Positions 22,871 to 35,112 of a stretch of 64,000 bases of DNA are shown piece after piece. The stretch's first letter is position 1; each line of letters begins with the position of its first letter. The DNA lies in NCBI GenBank assembly GCA_023525975.1, contig CM042022.1:439001-503000 (forward strand). Direction: 5' to 3'. This DNA is from Smallanthus sonchifolius. Its lineage: Eukaryota; Streptophyta; Magnoliopsida; Asterales; Asteraceae. Under the pieces are notes generated by a model that saw only the letters and a program-made list of their open reading frames with translations, searched no databases and was not told the origin of the DNA. Position numbers and translations under genes: made by a program.

Positions 22871-23260
22871 CTAGTATTAAAACCCCTGCGTTGTAGCAGG
22901 GGTGTAAAACATGAAAAAACTAACGCTAAAACGTTGTCGCAAACCCGCGCGTTGAAAGGGTTGTTAATAGCATACGTAACTTCATAGTTTGTATAAGAAA
23001 ACGAATCCTAGACGTTGCTGGAAACATTTGAAACCTTATATAAAACAAAGAAACACTGCGTTGCGGCGGGGGCGTAAAACCGTGAAAAACACTAATGTCA
23101 ACATGAACCCGCTCGTTGAAGGGGTTGTTGCTAAACATACGTAAATTTATAATAAAAAAACAAAACCTGGACGTTGTTAATAACATTCGAAACTTTATAT
23201 AAAAAAAGAAACCATCGCAAATCCGTGCATTGCGGCGAGACCGTTGATAATATTCGGAAA
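22871..23260 (-). mobile_element. Helitron remnant with tandem units
   Basis: The minus-strand 3' end reads a perfect 7-bp stem (cccctgc/gcagggg, 22883-22902 on plus), then ttttaatactag, with CTAG at 22871-22874 and T following. To the right come two degenerate tandem units of about 172 bp (22919-23090 and 23091-23260), each containing a version of gcgttg in a GC-rich stem, cgtaa, and actttatataaaa. The 5' end was not found. Confidence 0.5.
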
Positions 23261-24400
23261 TTTATGTAAAAAAATTGAAGTCGTTAAAAAAATTCATGTC
23301 GGAATGTTGATAAAAATAAGTACGTCGCAACAGAAAAAAACGTTGATAAAAATAAGCACGCACAAATTTGGATTTTATAAAACATCATATTTTAAAAAGT
23401 TATAGTTACAAAAAGAAAAAGAAACTATAAAAAAACAAATCAAAACATTGAATCAATTTTGACAATTTATACGCTTATGCTTTGATTACTTGTATATTTT
23501 GACGCAGAACTCTGTTTTAATGAAATTTACACCCAAAGGTAAATAAAATTTCCTAATTAGTAATATTTTTACCCTTGAGGCCTTGATCATCAGTCTTAAT
23601 TAGTAATATTTACCATAACATTATTTTACAACTAAACTACAAGAAGTTCCATTTATGAGTTTTTAACAAAATGTGTTTTTTCAGTGAAAGCAAATCCTAG
23701 TAGTGGGCTGAAATGGGCTTTTAGTGAAAGTGGAAAGGTTAGTTATTGGGCTAACAGCATTAATTATGCCCATATGGCGTCAGGAAATCCTAACCGTTGA
23801 ATCATTTTAGGTTTTCATCGGATTCCTTTACAAAAGCCGGACAGAAATCGTGAAATGGACTTTAAAAACGGAAAGCTAGGGTTTTGAATACAGACATAGC
23901 CGTCTTGCTTGTTTTCTATTCACCATTTGTTTGTCTTTAATAATGTGGATTTGGGTGTCTGAATGTGACGACATGAATCCAGCCATTTCATTTCTCTCAC
24001 TAATCATATGATTTTTTTTTATCTTAGTGAGACTGTAAACTTGTGTTGTTTTTGTCAGCAAATAGGCTGTGCCAACTTTGTGTCGGAAGATGACTAAATT
24101 TACAAAGGTTACTTTACTAATGAAAAAGAAAAGCATTCATTTCTATGCTTGACATTTATATATGGTCAACAACACCTAAAGCTAAAACATTCATTCATGC
24201 CACCCTTTTATATTTAAATGACAAACAGGCTTTCATTTCTGGAGGTTATGCACTATGATTACCATAGCTGCAGGATGTTGCATCTCATAATCACTGCACA
24301 AATCAAGTGTTGTAAGTTCATATATTCAACCCAAAATGTACACAAGGCAAATCATGTCTCAATAATATAAGTTTTTCTTTTAACAACATCCGATACTTAT
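23261..24400. other. Intergenic and VPS2.1 3' region
   Basis: No gene recognised. 24180-24400 is probably the 3'UTR of the VPS2.1 gene read on the minus strand. 23700-23900 carries an ordinary GC content but no convincing frame. Confidence 0.35.
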
Positions 24401-26777
24401 TTACATCCTTCTCAGATTATCCAACCTGGCCTGTAAATCACTGTCAATCCCGCCATCATCAGTGGCAGGTGCTTCAGCTTGTGGCACCTTGGTCTTTGCA
24501 GCTGGGGCTGATACCGCCCCAGAAGGCGCATTCATCAACTGCAATTTCATATTAAACTTTAGGTTTTACGCATAAAAACCAGGACACTACTACACTTTAT
24601 TAACACATTTTTATTATCAACTGTAGCAACAAATAATTTGTTCAACCGCTAGCAGGCTGCAATTCTTTTGCTGATTTTCAAAAATTGTTGATGTTATTTG
24701 TCATTTTAATGTATTTAACACTTAATAAGATCTTTTAAATATATTTTTTCGGAACAAGATCGTATTTTTAAAAACGTAAACAAAATTATTTTTTTCAGTT
24801 TTTCATTCAAGTATTTTTTGTGTGGCATCTTATGTGACGGACAACATGACATCAACCAATGCCGATGAGTTAAGACGAGATTGGTTGCTTAATTGGGTAA
24901 TTAATTGTAAGTTGGATTTTTAAATATAAACATGAAAGAAAACAATTTTTTCAAAGTTGTAAATTAAATTGAAATTTTTTTTTCTTTCAAATAAGCATTT
25001 TTCCCTATATGTAGGATATGAGGTGACAGCCAAAATGTCATTAACCAATGCCACATCAGCAATTTACACGTAAAATCCTTTAAAAGAAGGTTGGTCGCTA
25101 AACTTGGTTGAAACATCCTGAAACACTGTCAAGTTCATTTATATTTTGAAAAGTAATTTTTAAACTTGTAAATAACTTTTTATTCAGATTAGCTTTATTC
25201 CATATGTTAAAGCTAGTTTGTGTGAACAGGAAAACATGAAATGTACGTTTCCATTTTAGTGCAATTTGCCGTTTAAAAAAAATCAAAAGAGTAAGAATTA
25301 CCTCTTGATTGATGTCGATACCAATCTCATCTAACACCTGGTTCACCAACTCTTCTGTTTCATCTTCTTCCTCATCTCCTTCCAAGGCATCATCAATGGC
25401 ATCACCCATCACCTCACTTACCATTTCCATTTTCTCATTTTGCATCTCAAATTCTTGCATTATTTTTTGCAATGATGGTAGGTTCATCTGCCTGTTCATC
25501 TGACCCATAGCCTTTGTCACACCTTTCATTGCTTCACCCATTGCTTGCGTTGACTTTAACGTCTGTTTACATTTGGTTCAAGCAGTCACAAATCAACAAT
25601 TATAACTGTTTGTTCAAAAGCTAGATTTTGGTTTATCAAAAGGTAAGGATATTCATGCTTCTGTTAATCTCAATAAGTTAGCCTCTTCAAAAGCACAAAG
25701 ACTTTGCAGTATTGATTCCATGACAATTAATAATCTCCACAATTATCTCACTCATCCAAGATTATAGAAACATACAAGGGCACATTTCTTCATCCATCAT
25801 TTTTTCTTTGTTAGATTCGGTGTAGTGAAACTAAATACATACATGGGTGGCATATAAAGTAGTTTCAATACATCACTGGGATTTGATAAAAGGAAGTTGA
25901 ATACTTGCGGGCATCACAAGCACTCCCTTCTTTTAATATAAAATGTCTTTTCTATAACTACCTGAATTCGAAGTGATACACCCTGAAGTTGGGATTTAAG
26001 CTTGTAAAACTTCTCAATCTGGTGTCGTGTTCTGATAAGGTCCTTTGCCATCACCTTAACAGCCCCCTGGCGAAAATTAATGTAAACACATAATACACAA
26101 CAACATCTAACTTTGGTAAACTAGGGACGAATAAATTGGAAAAAAGTCAATATTCCAAATTCATGGGCAAGGAACCAGCTTACCATTTGACCTTGTTTAG
26201 CACTTTTCTTGATTTCTACAATTAATTTCTTTTCTTGTGTCTGCAAACCCTGTCTCTCTCTTTCTATTTCCCTAATAGATTTATCTATCATTCTCTTGTT
26301 CTCCCGCAGGAGTTCTGCAAATACCAAGCATATCTCATGTCAAAAACTAAACACTAAGTAATATGATTATATGTTGGAAACAGAAACAAAATGAAAATAC
26401 TAAATAACACTAACAGAAACCATGTATTCTAAACAATCCTTATATGTTATCAGGAATTTTCTATTCAATTGATCACATCTCCTTATGAAAAGATTGATCT
26501 AGTTTCATCAACGGTAACGGATCTTGTAATTTTTAAGCTAATTCTTGTGATCAGAGACTTCATGTTTGCCCTAATTCCTTTCATATTCAAACAACTAACC
26601 CTAATTCTAGGGAAACCCTATATAAACCGACAATCCGTATACGAAATAGTAAATTTTCAACAATAGATCAATTGAGTAACAATAATACACATCCAATTTA
26701 CAAAAAAAACACAATATTAAACATGATCAAGAGTAAGAACCTGCGGGTGTTTTCTTCTTGCCGAATAAAAAACTCAT
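24401..26777 (-). CDS. VPS2.1: Vacuolar protein sorting-associated protein 2 homolog 1 (ESCRT-III, CHMP2A-like)
   Basis: Five exons on the minus strand, 26777-26741, 26314-26184, 26066-25962, 25562-25302 and 24538-24401, join in one frame to 223 aa, the usual length. VPS2 is a core ESCRT-III subunit that polymerises with VPS24 on endosomal membranes to sort ubiquitinated cargo and cut intraluminal vesicles. Visible features: N-terminus MSFLFGKKKTPAELLRENKR, the basic helix 1-2 hairpin of the Snf7 domain through KDLIRTRHQIEKFYKLKSQL, the QMNRQMNLPSLQKIMQEFEM helix, an acidic linker (EGDEEEDETEEL) and a C-terminal MIM1 motif (DLQARLDNLRRM) that binds the MIT domain of the VPS4/SKD1 ATPase. All introns are GT-AG. 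Intron 4 carries repeats shared with RPC4 intron 8. Confidence 0.93.
24841..25110 (+). repeat. Two copies of a dispersed repeat in VPS2.1 intron 4
   Basis: The strings catcaaccaatgccgatgag with ttggttgcttaa (24841-24895) and cattaaccaatgccacatca with ttggtcgctaa (25031-25110) are related to each other and to the minus strand of 7120-7240. The stretch between them is AT-rich. This may be one element with internal duplication. Confidence 0.4.
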
Positions 26778-28704
26778 TGTGATATTGAATCAGCAAAAGT
26801 AAAATCTCTGAACAACTTCGCTTTATCGCTCTGGTGAGATTGCTTGGTGTTTACGGTTTTTGGGTTGAAGTTTGAAGCTTTATGATCGATTAAGTGGTAC
26901 GCGTTATCGTGGTGGTCAAGTGGCACGAATAGTAGGTTGTTTTTTGATCTACGGCTGAGGATTGTTTGGCTGTTTGTATTGGGTTATGAGTCAACGAAGA
27001 AGGTTTTTATTGGGCTTTGTTGAATTGGGCCGTTTTTATCCAATCTATTGAGCCCGGAAAAAAATAAAAATTGACAAAAGGTATTTGGGCTTGGATTAAT
27101 AAAAAATTATAGTAAAGTACATTTTTCAGACCCTAAACCCTAAATCATAAACTCTAACATCTTAAAACCCAGGTGCATGACTTATTGGATTTACTCAACA
27201 AGCCATAACCAAAACAATCAATCTGACAGGGAAAATCTAAACCAAACAAAACACAACTAACCATCGAACATTAACTTAACAAAAAGTAAAATAAACTTCA
27301 AATGTTTAACCAAACTATCTATGCCAAGGTCTACCACTTATCAATAATCAAACGTACGGTACGGCATTTGTATTACTTTTTTCTTTGTTACTCGAGACAT
27401 CACACCTCCCTGAATTACACGTTTAAAAAGTTTGCTTACGCTCTTGAATTTCAATCTAAATACATTTTCATTCATTACTTAAAAAACACAACACATTACA
27501 AGTTTCCTAACACTAACACTAACATGTTTCCCTTGGTCACCACAACATCTCTGCAATTTACTTGGAACATTTTAACGTGTGACGTGGCACACTCATCAGG
27601 TCCTAACAATACCACCCGCAGACCAAACATGCATTCACACATAAGTAAACAATTAATAGGCATGACACTATAACAAATCAACATTTGTTAGCTGATAAAA
27701 GCCACATACATAGTATTTATTAAATATCTACCACACACTTTAAATACTTTTAAACTTAGTGGGTATTCCTACCCAAAAACATTTAAAAGGGGCACATAAA
27801 ACTCACTGTAACACGTTTGAACCAATGAACACATCAAACTTCCTTAACATTGCTCTTTAGGTCGTCACACGATAACTCGTCTGCCACTAACATTTAGATC
27901 ATAAGATCCATTCCCTTAACACGTTCACTACATCGTAACTCAACGCATACCTCATCTTTCCAATTCAATTTCCAAATCATATTTTTCATTTAATTTTATA
28001 AAAATTATTACAACTCTAAACTTTATTTATCACAGGGATAAACATCAAATCATGACTAATCTGGCACCCTGTCCGGCCACAATCTCGTTCCCTCTTGGAT
28101 TAGGTTCGAGCCTATAATTCACTAACGAACCTTAGCTCAAACGAACATTTTTTAATTGGTGTCTTTAGAAACATGCAAGAACTCTAACTCAAATGGTCGT
28201 GTTTGAGTTGACACAATTAATAAACATGTTATGTTAGTCAACCAAAAACTGATTATTTTAGCGTTGTGTTTGTGTCATGTCAATAATTTTTGCTCCTAGT
28301 TATAATGTCACAAGCACCATTGCAACTCATTAGACGAACCATTTTAAATAGTTTAATAATATTGTTGTAATTGCACAACTTGCACACACCATTCTAACTA
28401 GTTTAGACTCACCACTATAATTATAATTAGTAGTGCATCAATATATTTTTTATTCTAAAAACGTAATTTTCTTTAAAATATAGAATTTTTTTTTTACTAA
28501 AATGAAAGAATATAAAATTCTAGAATTTATGGTGTAATTTAAAAAAAAGTAATAAAGTATAAGCAAAAAAAAACCAACAACGCATGAAGATTTATTTTTG
28601 CCCTTTTAGCCATTTTTAACACAATCATATCACGAATCTCAATTTTAACCGTTAGGATAGTGAGATCAATTCGTAAGCTTTGCATGTAAATTACACTTTG
28701 TGTT
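26778..28704. other. VPS2.1 upstream region and intergenic
   Basis: 26778-26900 is the likely leader and promoter of VPS2.1. Beyond it no gene was recognised. The open frame 27302-27673 has no domain features and starts in AT-rich repeats. Confidence 0.35.
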
Positions 28705-29034
28705 TCATCAACGGGCGGACCTATTTGTTCGGGATCGGTACCATGGGAGGAACATATAAGGGGTCAGAGTTGGCCCAGACCCCCTTTACTTTTTTGCTCA
28801 GAGATATTGATTTCGACCCACTAGGTTTATTTCATCCAGACCAAAAGCCCAAATCTGTTCCACAAAGACTTTAAAGGTCGTCGGCTGAGTTGTAATTATT
28901 CTTCCTTTGACGTTTATATGTAAGAACTGGGTTTTTTTTATTTGCGGTCTTTATTTGGTGAAAAATTTTTGGTTTTTTATATGTAATATTTTCGGCCCCT
29001 CTAAATTAATTGTTCAAGTTCCGCCACTGAATTC
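28705..29034. mobile_element. Possible hAT-like remnant
   Basis: The left end CAACGGGCGGACCT and the inverse of the right end, CAGTGGCGGAACTT, resemble hAT terminal repeats, and the right end carries tcggcccctctaaattaa before gttccgccactg, which is common in plant hAT MITEs. No 8-bp target duplication was found, so the boundaries are unsure. Confidence 0.35.
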
Positions 29035-30355
29035 GGTAGCACATATTTTCGATGATAACACTTACAAGAAAGTTTCTAGCAGAATTTAACCTACTTGTTG
29101 ATTATCTTCACTACCGCATAAACTTGAATAAATTATTCTAATAGATTAACACCAATGGATATGAGTTTAAATTATTTTATATATGATTAGCTGAAAATTG
29201 AATTAATTATTCTAATAGTTTGATTCTAGTAGCTTATTCTTTAAATTTTGGTTACTTTCAATGACCCGATCCGGTAAAATAAAAATCCTCTGATACGCGC
29301 GACATACATATTATGGGTCCGTAATGATTTGATCCAAACTACACATGTGAGTTTGTGTATATATTATGTGTATGTCTGATTTGACAAGGTTTTATAATGT
29401 GGGCAACCAACAGACATGCAAGTTACAAATGTTCTTTCTTCCATCAAATTGTATCATTTCAGTTCTATGGATGGGATTTTGTCTTGTATTAAAAAAAAGG
29501 ACTTCAAACTAAAAACCATTTGATTTATAATTTCTGAATTATTTCCGACATTTTCATATAATTAATTAAATGCATTAATTAATTGTTGATTAGAAATAAT
29601 TATAATTATGTCTTGACACTTGCTAATTATGTATAGAGTTAAAACATGCATAGCTGGTTTTTTTTGGGTTGACATGAGGGTTCAAGATAAGCATTAATGA
29701 TCCTGGGCAATGGGCTTGTTTGAACCATTGAATATGGATGGGTAGGTACCATGCATGAATTTATATCGTGGGGTCATTTTTATGTATTCTATTATTTTCT
29801 CTAGGCAAAGTTTTAACTTAAGCTAGCATCGCATTCAAACTAGTTGTATTAGAGTTAGAATGTAATAATTGAAAACTAGTAAAAACAAATATACCATAAA
29901 ATCTTACTTATAGCTGAATCATTTGTAAAAATTGGAGAGCATAGGATGAGTGAAAACATTTCCTCTATCTCAAAGGATAGAGAGACTGCTCACACTAAGA
30001 ACTCCGACTTCAAAAACTTATTTTTATACGTACAATATACACTATAGTAATCTAGATAATATAAAATGTGACTAACAGAAATCAGAGGAACAACCATACA
30101 AAAATACTAATAATGATAGTAGTAAATTACGACAAGTATAAAGTGGTGAATAAACTATAGTAGTAACAGATTACAAAGCAAAGAGACATGAAAAAAAAAG
30201 ACGTAACGCTAACCTCCTTGACAGTACCTATACACTCCCCCTAAAAAAGTTTATACTTTTAGACAAACACTAAAGCAAAGTGAAGGCTAAGGTAAGACAA
30301 AGGCTAAGGCTAAGGCTAAGGCTAAAGACAAGTCTAAGATAAATATATACAATCT
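29035..30355. other. Intergenic, no gene seen
   Basis: AT-rich. The 3' tail of the LINE fragment may extend to about 29930. A short ggctaa tandem (30299-30325) is present. Confidence 0.35.
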
Positions 30356-30493
30356 CTAAAAGTCCATAACCTTAATCCGAATTCTCAAAAAACTCATATA
30401 TCCGATCATATCCTCAGAGAGGTGCAAGTCTAGCATAATCCGTTCATCATATGTTAGTTTAGGTCTACCTCTACCCTTATCCACTCCATTGTG
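30356..30493 (-). mobile_element. RTE-type LINE fragment (end of reverse transcriptase ORF)
   Basis: On the minus strand an open stretch encodes HNGVDKGRGRPKLTYDERIM and then LDLHLSEDM before a stop at 30356. The GRGRPKxTY/W motif marks the C-terminal end of plant RTE-like LINE polyproteins. Only this tail is left. Confidence 0.5.
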
Positions 30494-31205
30494 AGGGTTT
30501 TTACAATTCTTATCGGAGCTTCATAATATGTAATATTTATGTAATAATTACTCATGATCTAGTGGTTTAGTGATATGGTGCTTGCTACTTATTATAAAAG
30601 ATTAAAAGTGATGTGAGTTTAAATCTTTATAAATGAAAAGTTAGATGATATTTAGGTGTAAAAATTTTTTGTTAAAAGAAATAATAATTAAAAAAGTTTC
30701 TCAGTTCATGGAAACTTTCATTTGTTAAACTGAGGCTAGGACATCCGTGAGATTCAATTTGGTTTTTTTTGAACGGCAACAATGAGATTACTCAATGAAA
30801 GCTAGTGGGAAACTAACAAAAACCCCAATACAACACCAATTACAAAAAGGACTTCCCTAAGGAAACAACCGACATAAAATGACAAAACACAAGGACAATA
30901 AATTACATCCAACCCAACATCAATCAGAACTCGATCAGCGGGTTACGCGCCCAATTCTCCCAACTAATACCATGATTTTCCCCCTGTTCACCAACCAATT
31001 GTAAGACATAACCTTTATTTCATCAACCAAATTATCCACGTTTTTTCTTGACTTCGAGAATATCCATTCCTTCCTATTTAACCAAAGAACCCAAATAGTG
31101 TAGTAATATATAAGAATCCTTAATTTTTTTTATTTCCTTCCTGTTGCCATGATAATTGTGGATGAAGGCCGACAATTCCTTCACCGATTTAATGCTCGTC
31201 ACATC

Positions 31206-32513
31206 CAGGGCCGGTCTCGAGAATCTTTAAAAAGTTCTGGGCCCTGGACATGTAAAAAAAAATGGGCCCCTATAATATAATTATCATATTATATAAAAAA
31301 AAAACCTTAATACAACAATAATAGTTATAACAATAATTAATAAAACAAAAGTAATGTACCAAAATGATCGATATTACTTACTTATGTGAATCGTGAGGCT
31401 CTTCTAGCGTTTTTGGAAGCAAAGCTCTCGATCAAGTCTTCATAATTCATAGTCTCTAATGTATATTGCTCGTACGCCAATTTGTCAATTGTTTCGTTGC
31501 AATCCAACCTTTGACGCATTTCAAACCATTGATTCACATTCTTCAAATGGTCAAAGCTAACTTCATGTTCTTTAAGTCTATCACTAACATGTTTCCAATC
31601 CGCATAACCTTCACTATCCAACCCACTTTTAGAATAAGCATGTCTAAAAAGCTTACAACAAAAATAAAATAGTTTGTCAAGCTCTTTCGAATACACTAGC
31701 CAATCTCTAACATTAGTTTCGTCTACATTAACATTATCTTCCTCAACAACATCATTTTCATCCAAATTAACATCATCTTCCTCAACAACAACATCATCTT
31801 CATCCAAATTAGAATTTTGTGGTTGTTTTTTAAAGAAGAACTTACGTATAGCCCCTTCTTGAGACTTTCTTTTTTCTTCCTCTAATTTCCTCCTTTTACG
31901 TTTTTCATATCCGGATAAATACTTGGTTTTAGGAGGCATATTTCTAAAAAAAAAATAATCAAACATGACCCAATCAATCAACAATCAAATATTAATTCGA
32001 ATTGCTTGATCAACAATCAACAATCAAACATTAATCAACAATCAAACAATAATATAAATTTATACCTTTTGATTTTGAAGGCAAAAAAGAGTCCACAGCA
32101 GTCCAAGAAGAAAGAGTTAGGTTCCTACCGACTGTTGCAGTCCACGAAACCCATGATGATCTCTTCTCTTCCCGCTCGGCTCGCTGGGTTCGCTGGGCAA
32201 TGCCCTGGATGGAGGATCGATCGATGAGCAGGCAGTCCAAGAGTCGGCCGCTCGCTGCTGTGTTCCTTCTTTTTTCTTTCTTTTTTTTCACTTATTCAAC
32301 TCAAGCCCAGCCCAGCCCATCTTATTTATTATCTATTGGGCCTTTTTTAAATTTTGAAATGGATAAATACAAGAATTATAATATTAATAAGATTGGGCCT
32401 TTTTTTATAAAAAAAATATATGTAATATATATATATAAATTTTTTTTGAAAAATGCGGGCCCCTCGGAATACCGGGCCCTGGGCGGTCGCCCCCCCCCTC
32501 TGGGCCGCCCCTG
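31206..32513 (-). mobile_element. hAT transposon, deletion derivative (1308 bp)
   Basis: The ends are CAGGGCCGGTCTCG and ...GGGCCGCCCCTG, imperfect inverted repeats starting with CA. The 8-bp target duplication gtcacatc (31198-31205 and 32514-32521) is perfect, so the insertion is fairly young relative to the LINE it splits. It encodes only the N-terminal part of a transposase (31382-31939). A GC-rich block near 32450-32513 and ATs inside are as in other hAT ends. Confidence 0.85.
31382..31939 (-). CDS. Truncated hAT transposase, TTF/ZMYM1-like N-terminus
   Basis: From ATG at 31939, 185 codons. The protein starts MPPKTKYLSGYEKRKRRK, a basic segment common at the start of TTF-type (ZMYM1-like, DUF4371) hAT transposases, followed by an acidic repeat region (VNLDENDVVEED). 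Then comes a TTF-zinc-finger-like stretch (KLFYFCCKLF, GYADWKHVSDRLKEHEVS). The rest, including the DUF4371 RNase-H-like core and the C-terminal dimerisation region, is missing, so it cannot catalyse transposition. A DNA-binding remnant could still bind element ends if expressed; that is speculation. A full transposase is usually over 600 aa. Confidence 0.65.
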   Translation of the reverse strand: MPPKTKYLSGYEKRKRRKLEEEKRKSQEGAIRKFFFKKQPQNSNLDEDDVVVEEDDVNLDENDVVEEDNVNVDETNVRDWLVYSKELDKLFYFCCKLFRHAYSKSGLDSEGYADWKHVSDRLKEHEVSFDHLKNVNQWFEMRQRLDCNETIDKLAYEQYTLETMNYEDLIESFASKNARRASRFT

Positions 32514-32600
32514 GTCACATCCACGGAAAGCCACTTAGAGACCCGACTCCAAGTTTTACTCGCCACCGGACAAAAATGTTGAATAGTGTGTAATGAATTA

Positions 32601-33247
32601 TTTAAATAGATAGAATGTTATTCAAAGTGTTGATAAATTTTCTTCTTTTAAATTAGGTAAATAATTATACGACGAGTTTGAAGCAAATGCTATAGAAATA
32701 TATAAACAAAAATTGTCACGTTCTTTCCAACATTCAAATTACATAATTTAATTAGATGATCATATGAGATTTTTTTTTCATTGTATGAGTTCCTCTTTTG
32801 ACATTGCAAAACACAAACCCAAGAATCTCATATAGTGTCGGAACCAACTCAGCTACTCAACGGAAGGCAAAAGGGAGTTTTAGCATATAATACAAGTATC
32901 TATTCCCAATCAAGATAATTTTTAGTATTTGATTTGATCAATCTATTTTTTTAGGGTTTACATATGCATACCTAGATGAATGTATTAATCCACCTTTGCT
33001 AAGACAAGTTGTATCTAGCACGCACCTTGAAACAATTGATCGAACGATTCGATGATCATGCTTCACACAAGATCAGACACGTATTTTTTGTCATACAAAG
33101 TAGTTCGTACTTTACAATACGAATGTAAACATTTTGATCATCTCTGTTTAGAATTACCAATGTTTGTAACACCTTAGACCAATATATCTCACATTCATGT
33201 CATTCATGATGTTGGGAGCAAACTTCATTGAGAACAATGAGTCGTTA
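32601..33247. other. Intergenic, no gene seen
   Basis: AT-rich. The part just before 33248 may be the internal tail of the copia-like element whose polypurine tract follows. Confidence 0.3.
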
Positions 33248-33430
33248 AGAGGGGGAGGGGGTAGTTGTAACACTTTTGTTACATATCGTGGAACCCCCAT
33301 CGCGCGGATTAGGGTTTTTGTATTACTCATGTATATATAATGATACAGTACAATGAGAAAACTAAATATTTAGAGTGGAGTCTCTCTCTACTATATAATA
33401 TTATAAAATCACATTAGGCTTACTAATATT
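33248..33430 (+). mobile_element. Copia-like 3' remnant: polypurine tract and start of LTR
   Basis: The tract agagggggagggggtag (33247-33263) is directly followed by tTGTAACACTTTTGTTAC (TG at 33266), the arrangement of a Ty1/copia polypurine tract and 3' LTR start. The LTR includes a TATA-like tatataatg (33333). Its right end was not resolved. Confidence 0.4.
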
Positions 33431-34198
33431 TACGCAAATTTTTGTCGGGAGTGGACAAGAGATGATGAATAAGAAATGTCAAAAACGTGTTTTGGACGTT
33501 ATGGAAATAAGTTCATATTTTAGCAATGAATTAATATATAGATATTTTATTAACAATATGAATATTTAGAATTGTATGAAAAGTCACGTATGATTTGGCA
33601 TATAAAACACAAAAGTAAGTTTGTAGTTTATAGGATGGTGGTTTTGATTTGACAAATTAAAGAAAAAAGCAAAGAAATGGTTGATTAGTGTGTGTCATAT
33701 GGATGCACAATGAGTGCAAAACTTAAAAAATCTACTTTAGAATTTCGATTAGGTGCGAAAGTAGAGTTTTGCATGTGCGCCATCATGCACCCTTATGCTT
33801 TATTTTGACTTGTGCAAGATTCTTCATCTGTCTTCAATTCCAAACAAAATGGACCCTTTCTTCTACAATCTTAACCTTACTTATTTTTCAAATAAACTTC
33901 CATACTTTTTCCCTTTCTAAATATCCTTCCCAACCACTTTTCACCACTTACATGCAAAGAAACACATGACTTATGTACTAATTCATTTTTTGTCCAACTA
34001 AAATTATAATTATAAGATTCAACTCTATAATATAATATTCAAATGAAATGATGTGATTTATACATATATAAAAAATAAAACAATGAATCTTAGCTCTACG
34101 AGATATAAAATTGTAATTTGAACCATCGTCAATCCCTTTGTCACAGGGGGCTATTTCATAGGTGCAAAACTAAATTTTTGGTGAGAAATTAGATAGGA
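33431..34198. other. No gene seen
   Basis: AT-rich sequence. A possible Helitron-like 5' start (tctctactatataatatt at 33402) has no matching 3' end. Confidence 0.3.
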
Positions 34199-34203
34199 TT
34201 AAG

Positions 34204-34497
34204 TGAAGGAGTTAATCCTAATTAAGTCGGTTTCGAAAGAAAGTGAAAATTGAAGGGGTAATTCGAAAGAGTTTAATTAATTAATATTTAATTAATAGTT
34301 TGAATGTTTAGAATTATCTAGTTTGATTAATTAGTAGAGATAATTGAGAGAAGTATTTGAGTAGAATTAGTATTGTTTATTTTAGTATAAATAGATGGGT
34401 TAGGAGTTATTGTAATTAAAAAGTCAAGAAAAAACAAACCAAAAAAGAGTCGATCTTTTAAGATCAAATTACGTATTCTTGGGTCTGGTTTCCAACA
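34204..34497 (+). mobile_element. Copia-like solo LTR (294 bp)
   Basis: It starts TGAAGGAGTTAATCC and ends TTTCCAACA, with the 5-bp duplication ttaag at 34199-34203 and 34498-34502. A TATA box (tataaatag, 34385) is correctly placed on the plus strand. No internal domain remains. Confidence 0.75.
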
Positions 34498-34502
34498 TTA
34501 AG

Positions 34503-35112
34503 TACTATATATAATATGGCTTTCAAAGATTAATTAATGTGCCATCACTCAAGACATGTAATTCGCTGTTGTGTTTTATCCTTAACAAAAAAAAAATGAT
34601 TCGTCCTTGTAGACGAACAACTATGATGGAGAAGAGACTCTATTTAATTGAAAAAATATTAATGTAAAAAGGTAAAATTCAATTAAAAAGTATACAAACA
34701 TACATAAAACCGAGTTTATTCGAATAATCTTACATCTCAACAAACAATACAAGTAAAATCCAGATTGGGTGTGTATGTGTGTTATATATATAAAGTATAG
34801 TTGTTTAAAATCAAATGAAGCTATGGTTGAAAGTAATTGTTGTGTTTATGATAAGATAATATAGAAATAATAAAAAAAAACGAGCATAATTTTCAAAATT
34901 AGTAACCCGTTGACACGTTAATCGATAATTATGGCCTTATTTAAAATGATTAAACAAACGCACGGGGTAAATATTTTACCCTTTCTTTGTTTTGAAGAAA
35001 TTTAATAACGGCAGCCATTGAAGCACAGTCCCTTCAAGAAATTAGCAACAGATTTCACACCTAAAGAGATGATTAAAAATCACAAACTGTTAATTTGAAA
35101 TAGAAGGATGAA
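34503..35112. other. 3' flank of the BIG GRAIN 1-like gene
   Basis: AT-rich; includes the probable 3'UTR of the gene at 35113 read on the minus strand. Nothing else is seen. Confidence 0.35.

Larger units (their letters stand above)
30763..32600 (-). mobile_element. LINE 3' end (zf-RVT tail), split by a hAT element
   Basis: On the minus strand, 32600-32514 continues into 31205-30763 once the hAT element is removed. The joined sequence resembles the zf-RVT/3' end of a plant L1-type LINE (FVRWRVKLGVGSLS, then the ELSAFI region), with stops and shifts, followed by an untranslated tail that ends in an A run (t run at 30763-30770 on plus). It is a 5'-truncated, decayed copy. Confidence 0.5.

Noticed and set aside
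23876..24136. 86-codon minus-strand open frame upstream of the VPS2.1 3' end
   Set aside because: No domain and no clear start; probably chance.
27131..27150. Telomere-like ccctaaaccctaaa
   Set aside because: Only two units; too short to call an interstitial telomeric repeat.
27302..27673. 123-codon open frame
   Set aside because: No ATG context, domain or codon bias; surrounded by AT-rich non-genic sequence.
28744..28874. Open frame within the possible hAT remnant
   Set aside because: Short, without transposase features.
33402..33430. Helitron-like 5' start
   Set aside because: No stem plus CTRR end was found downstream before the next element.
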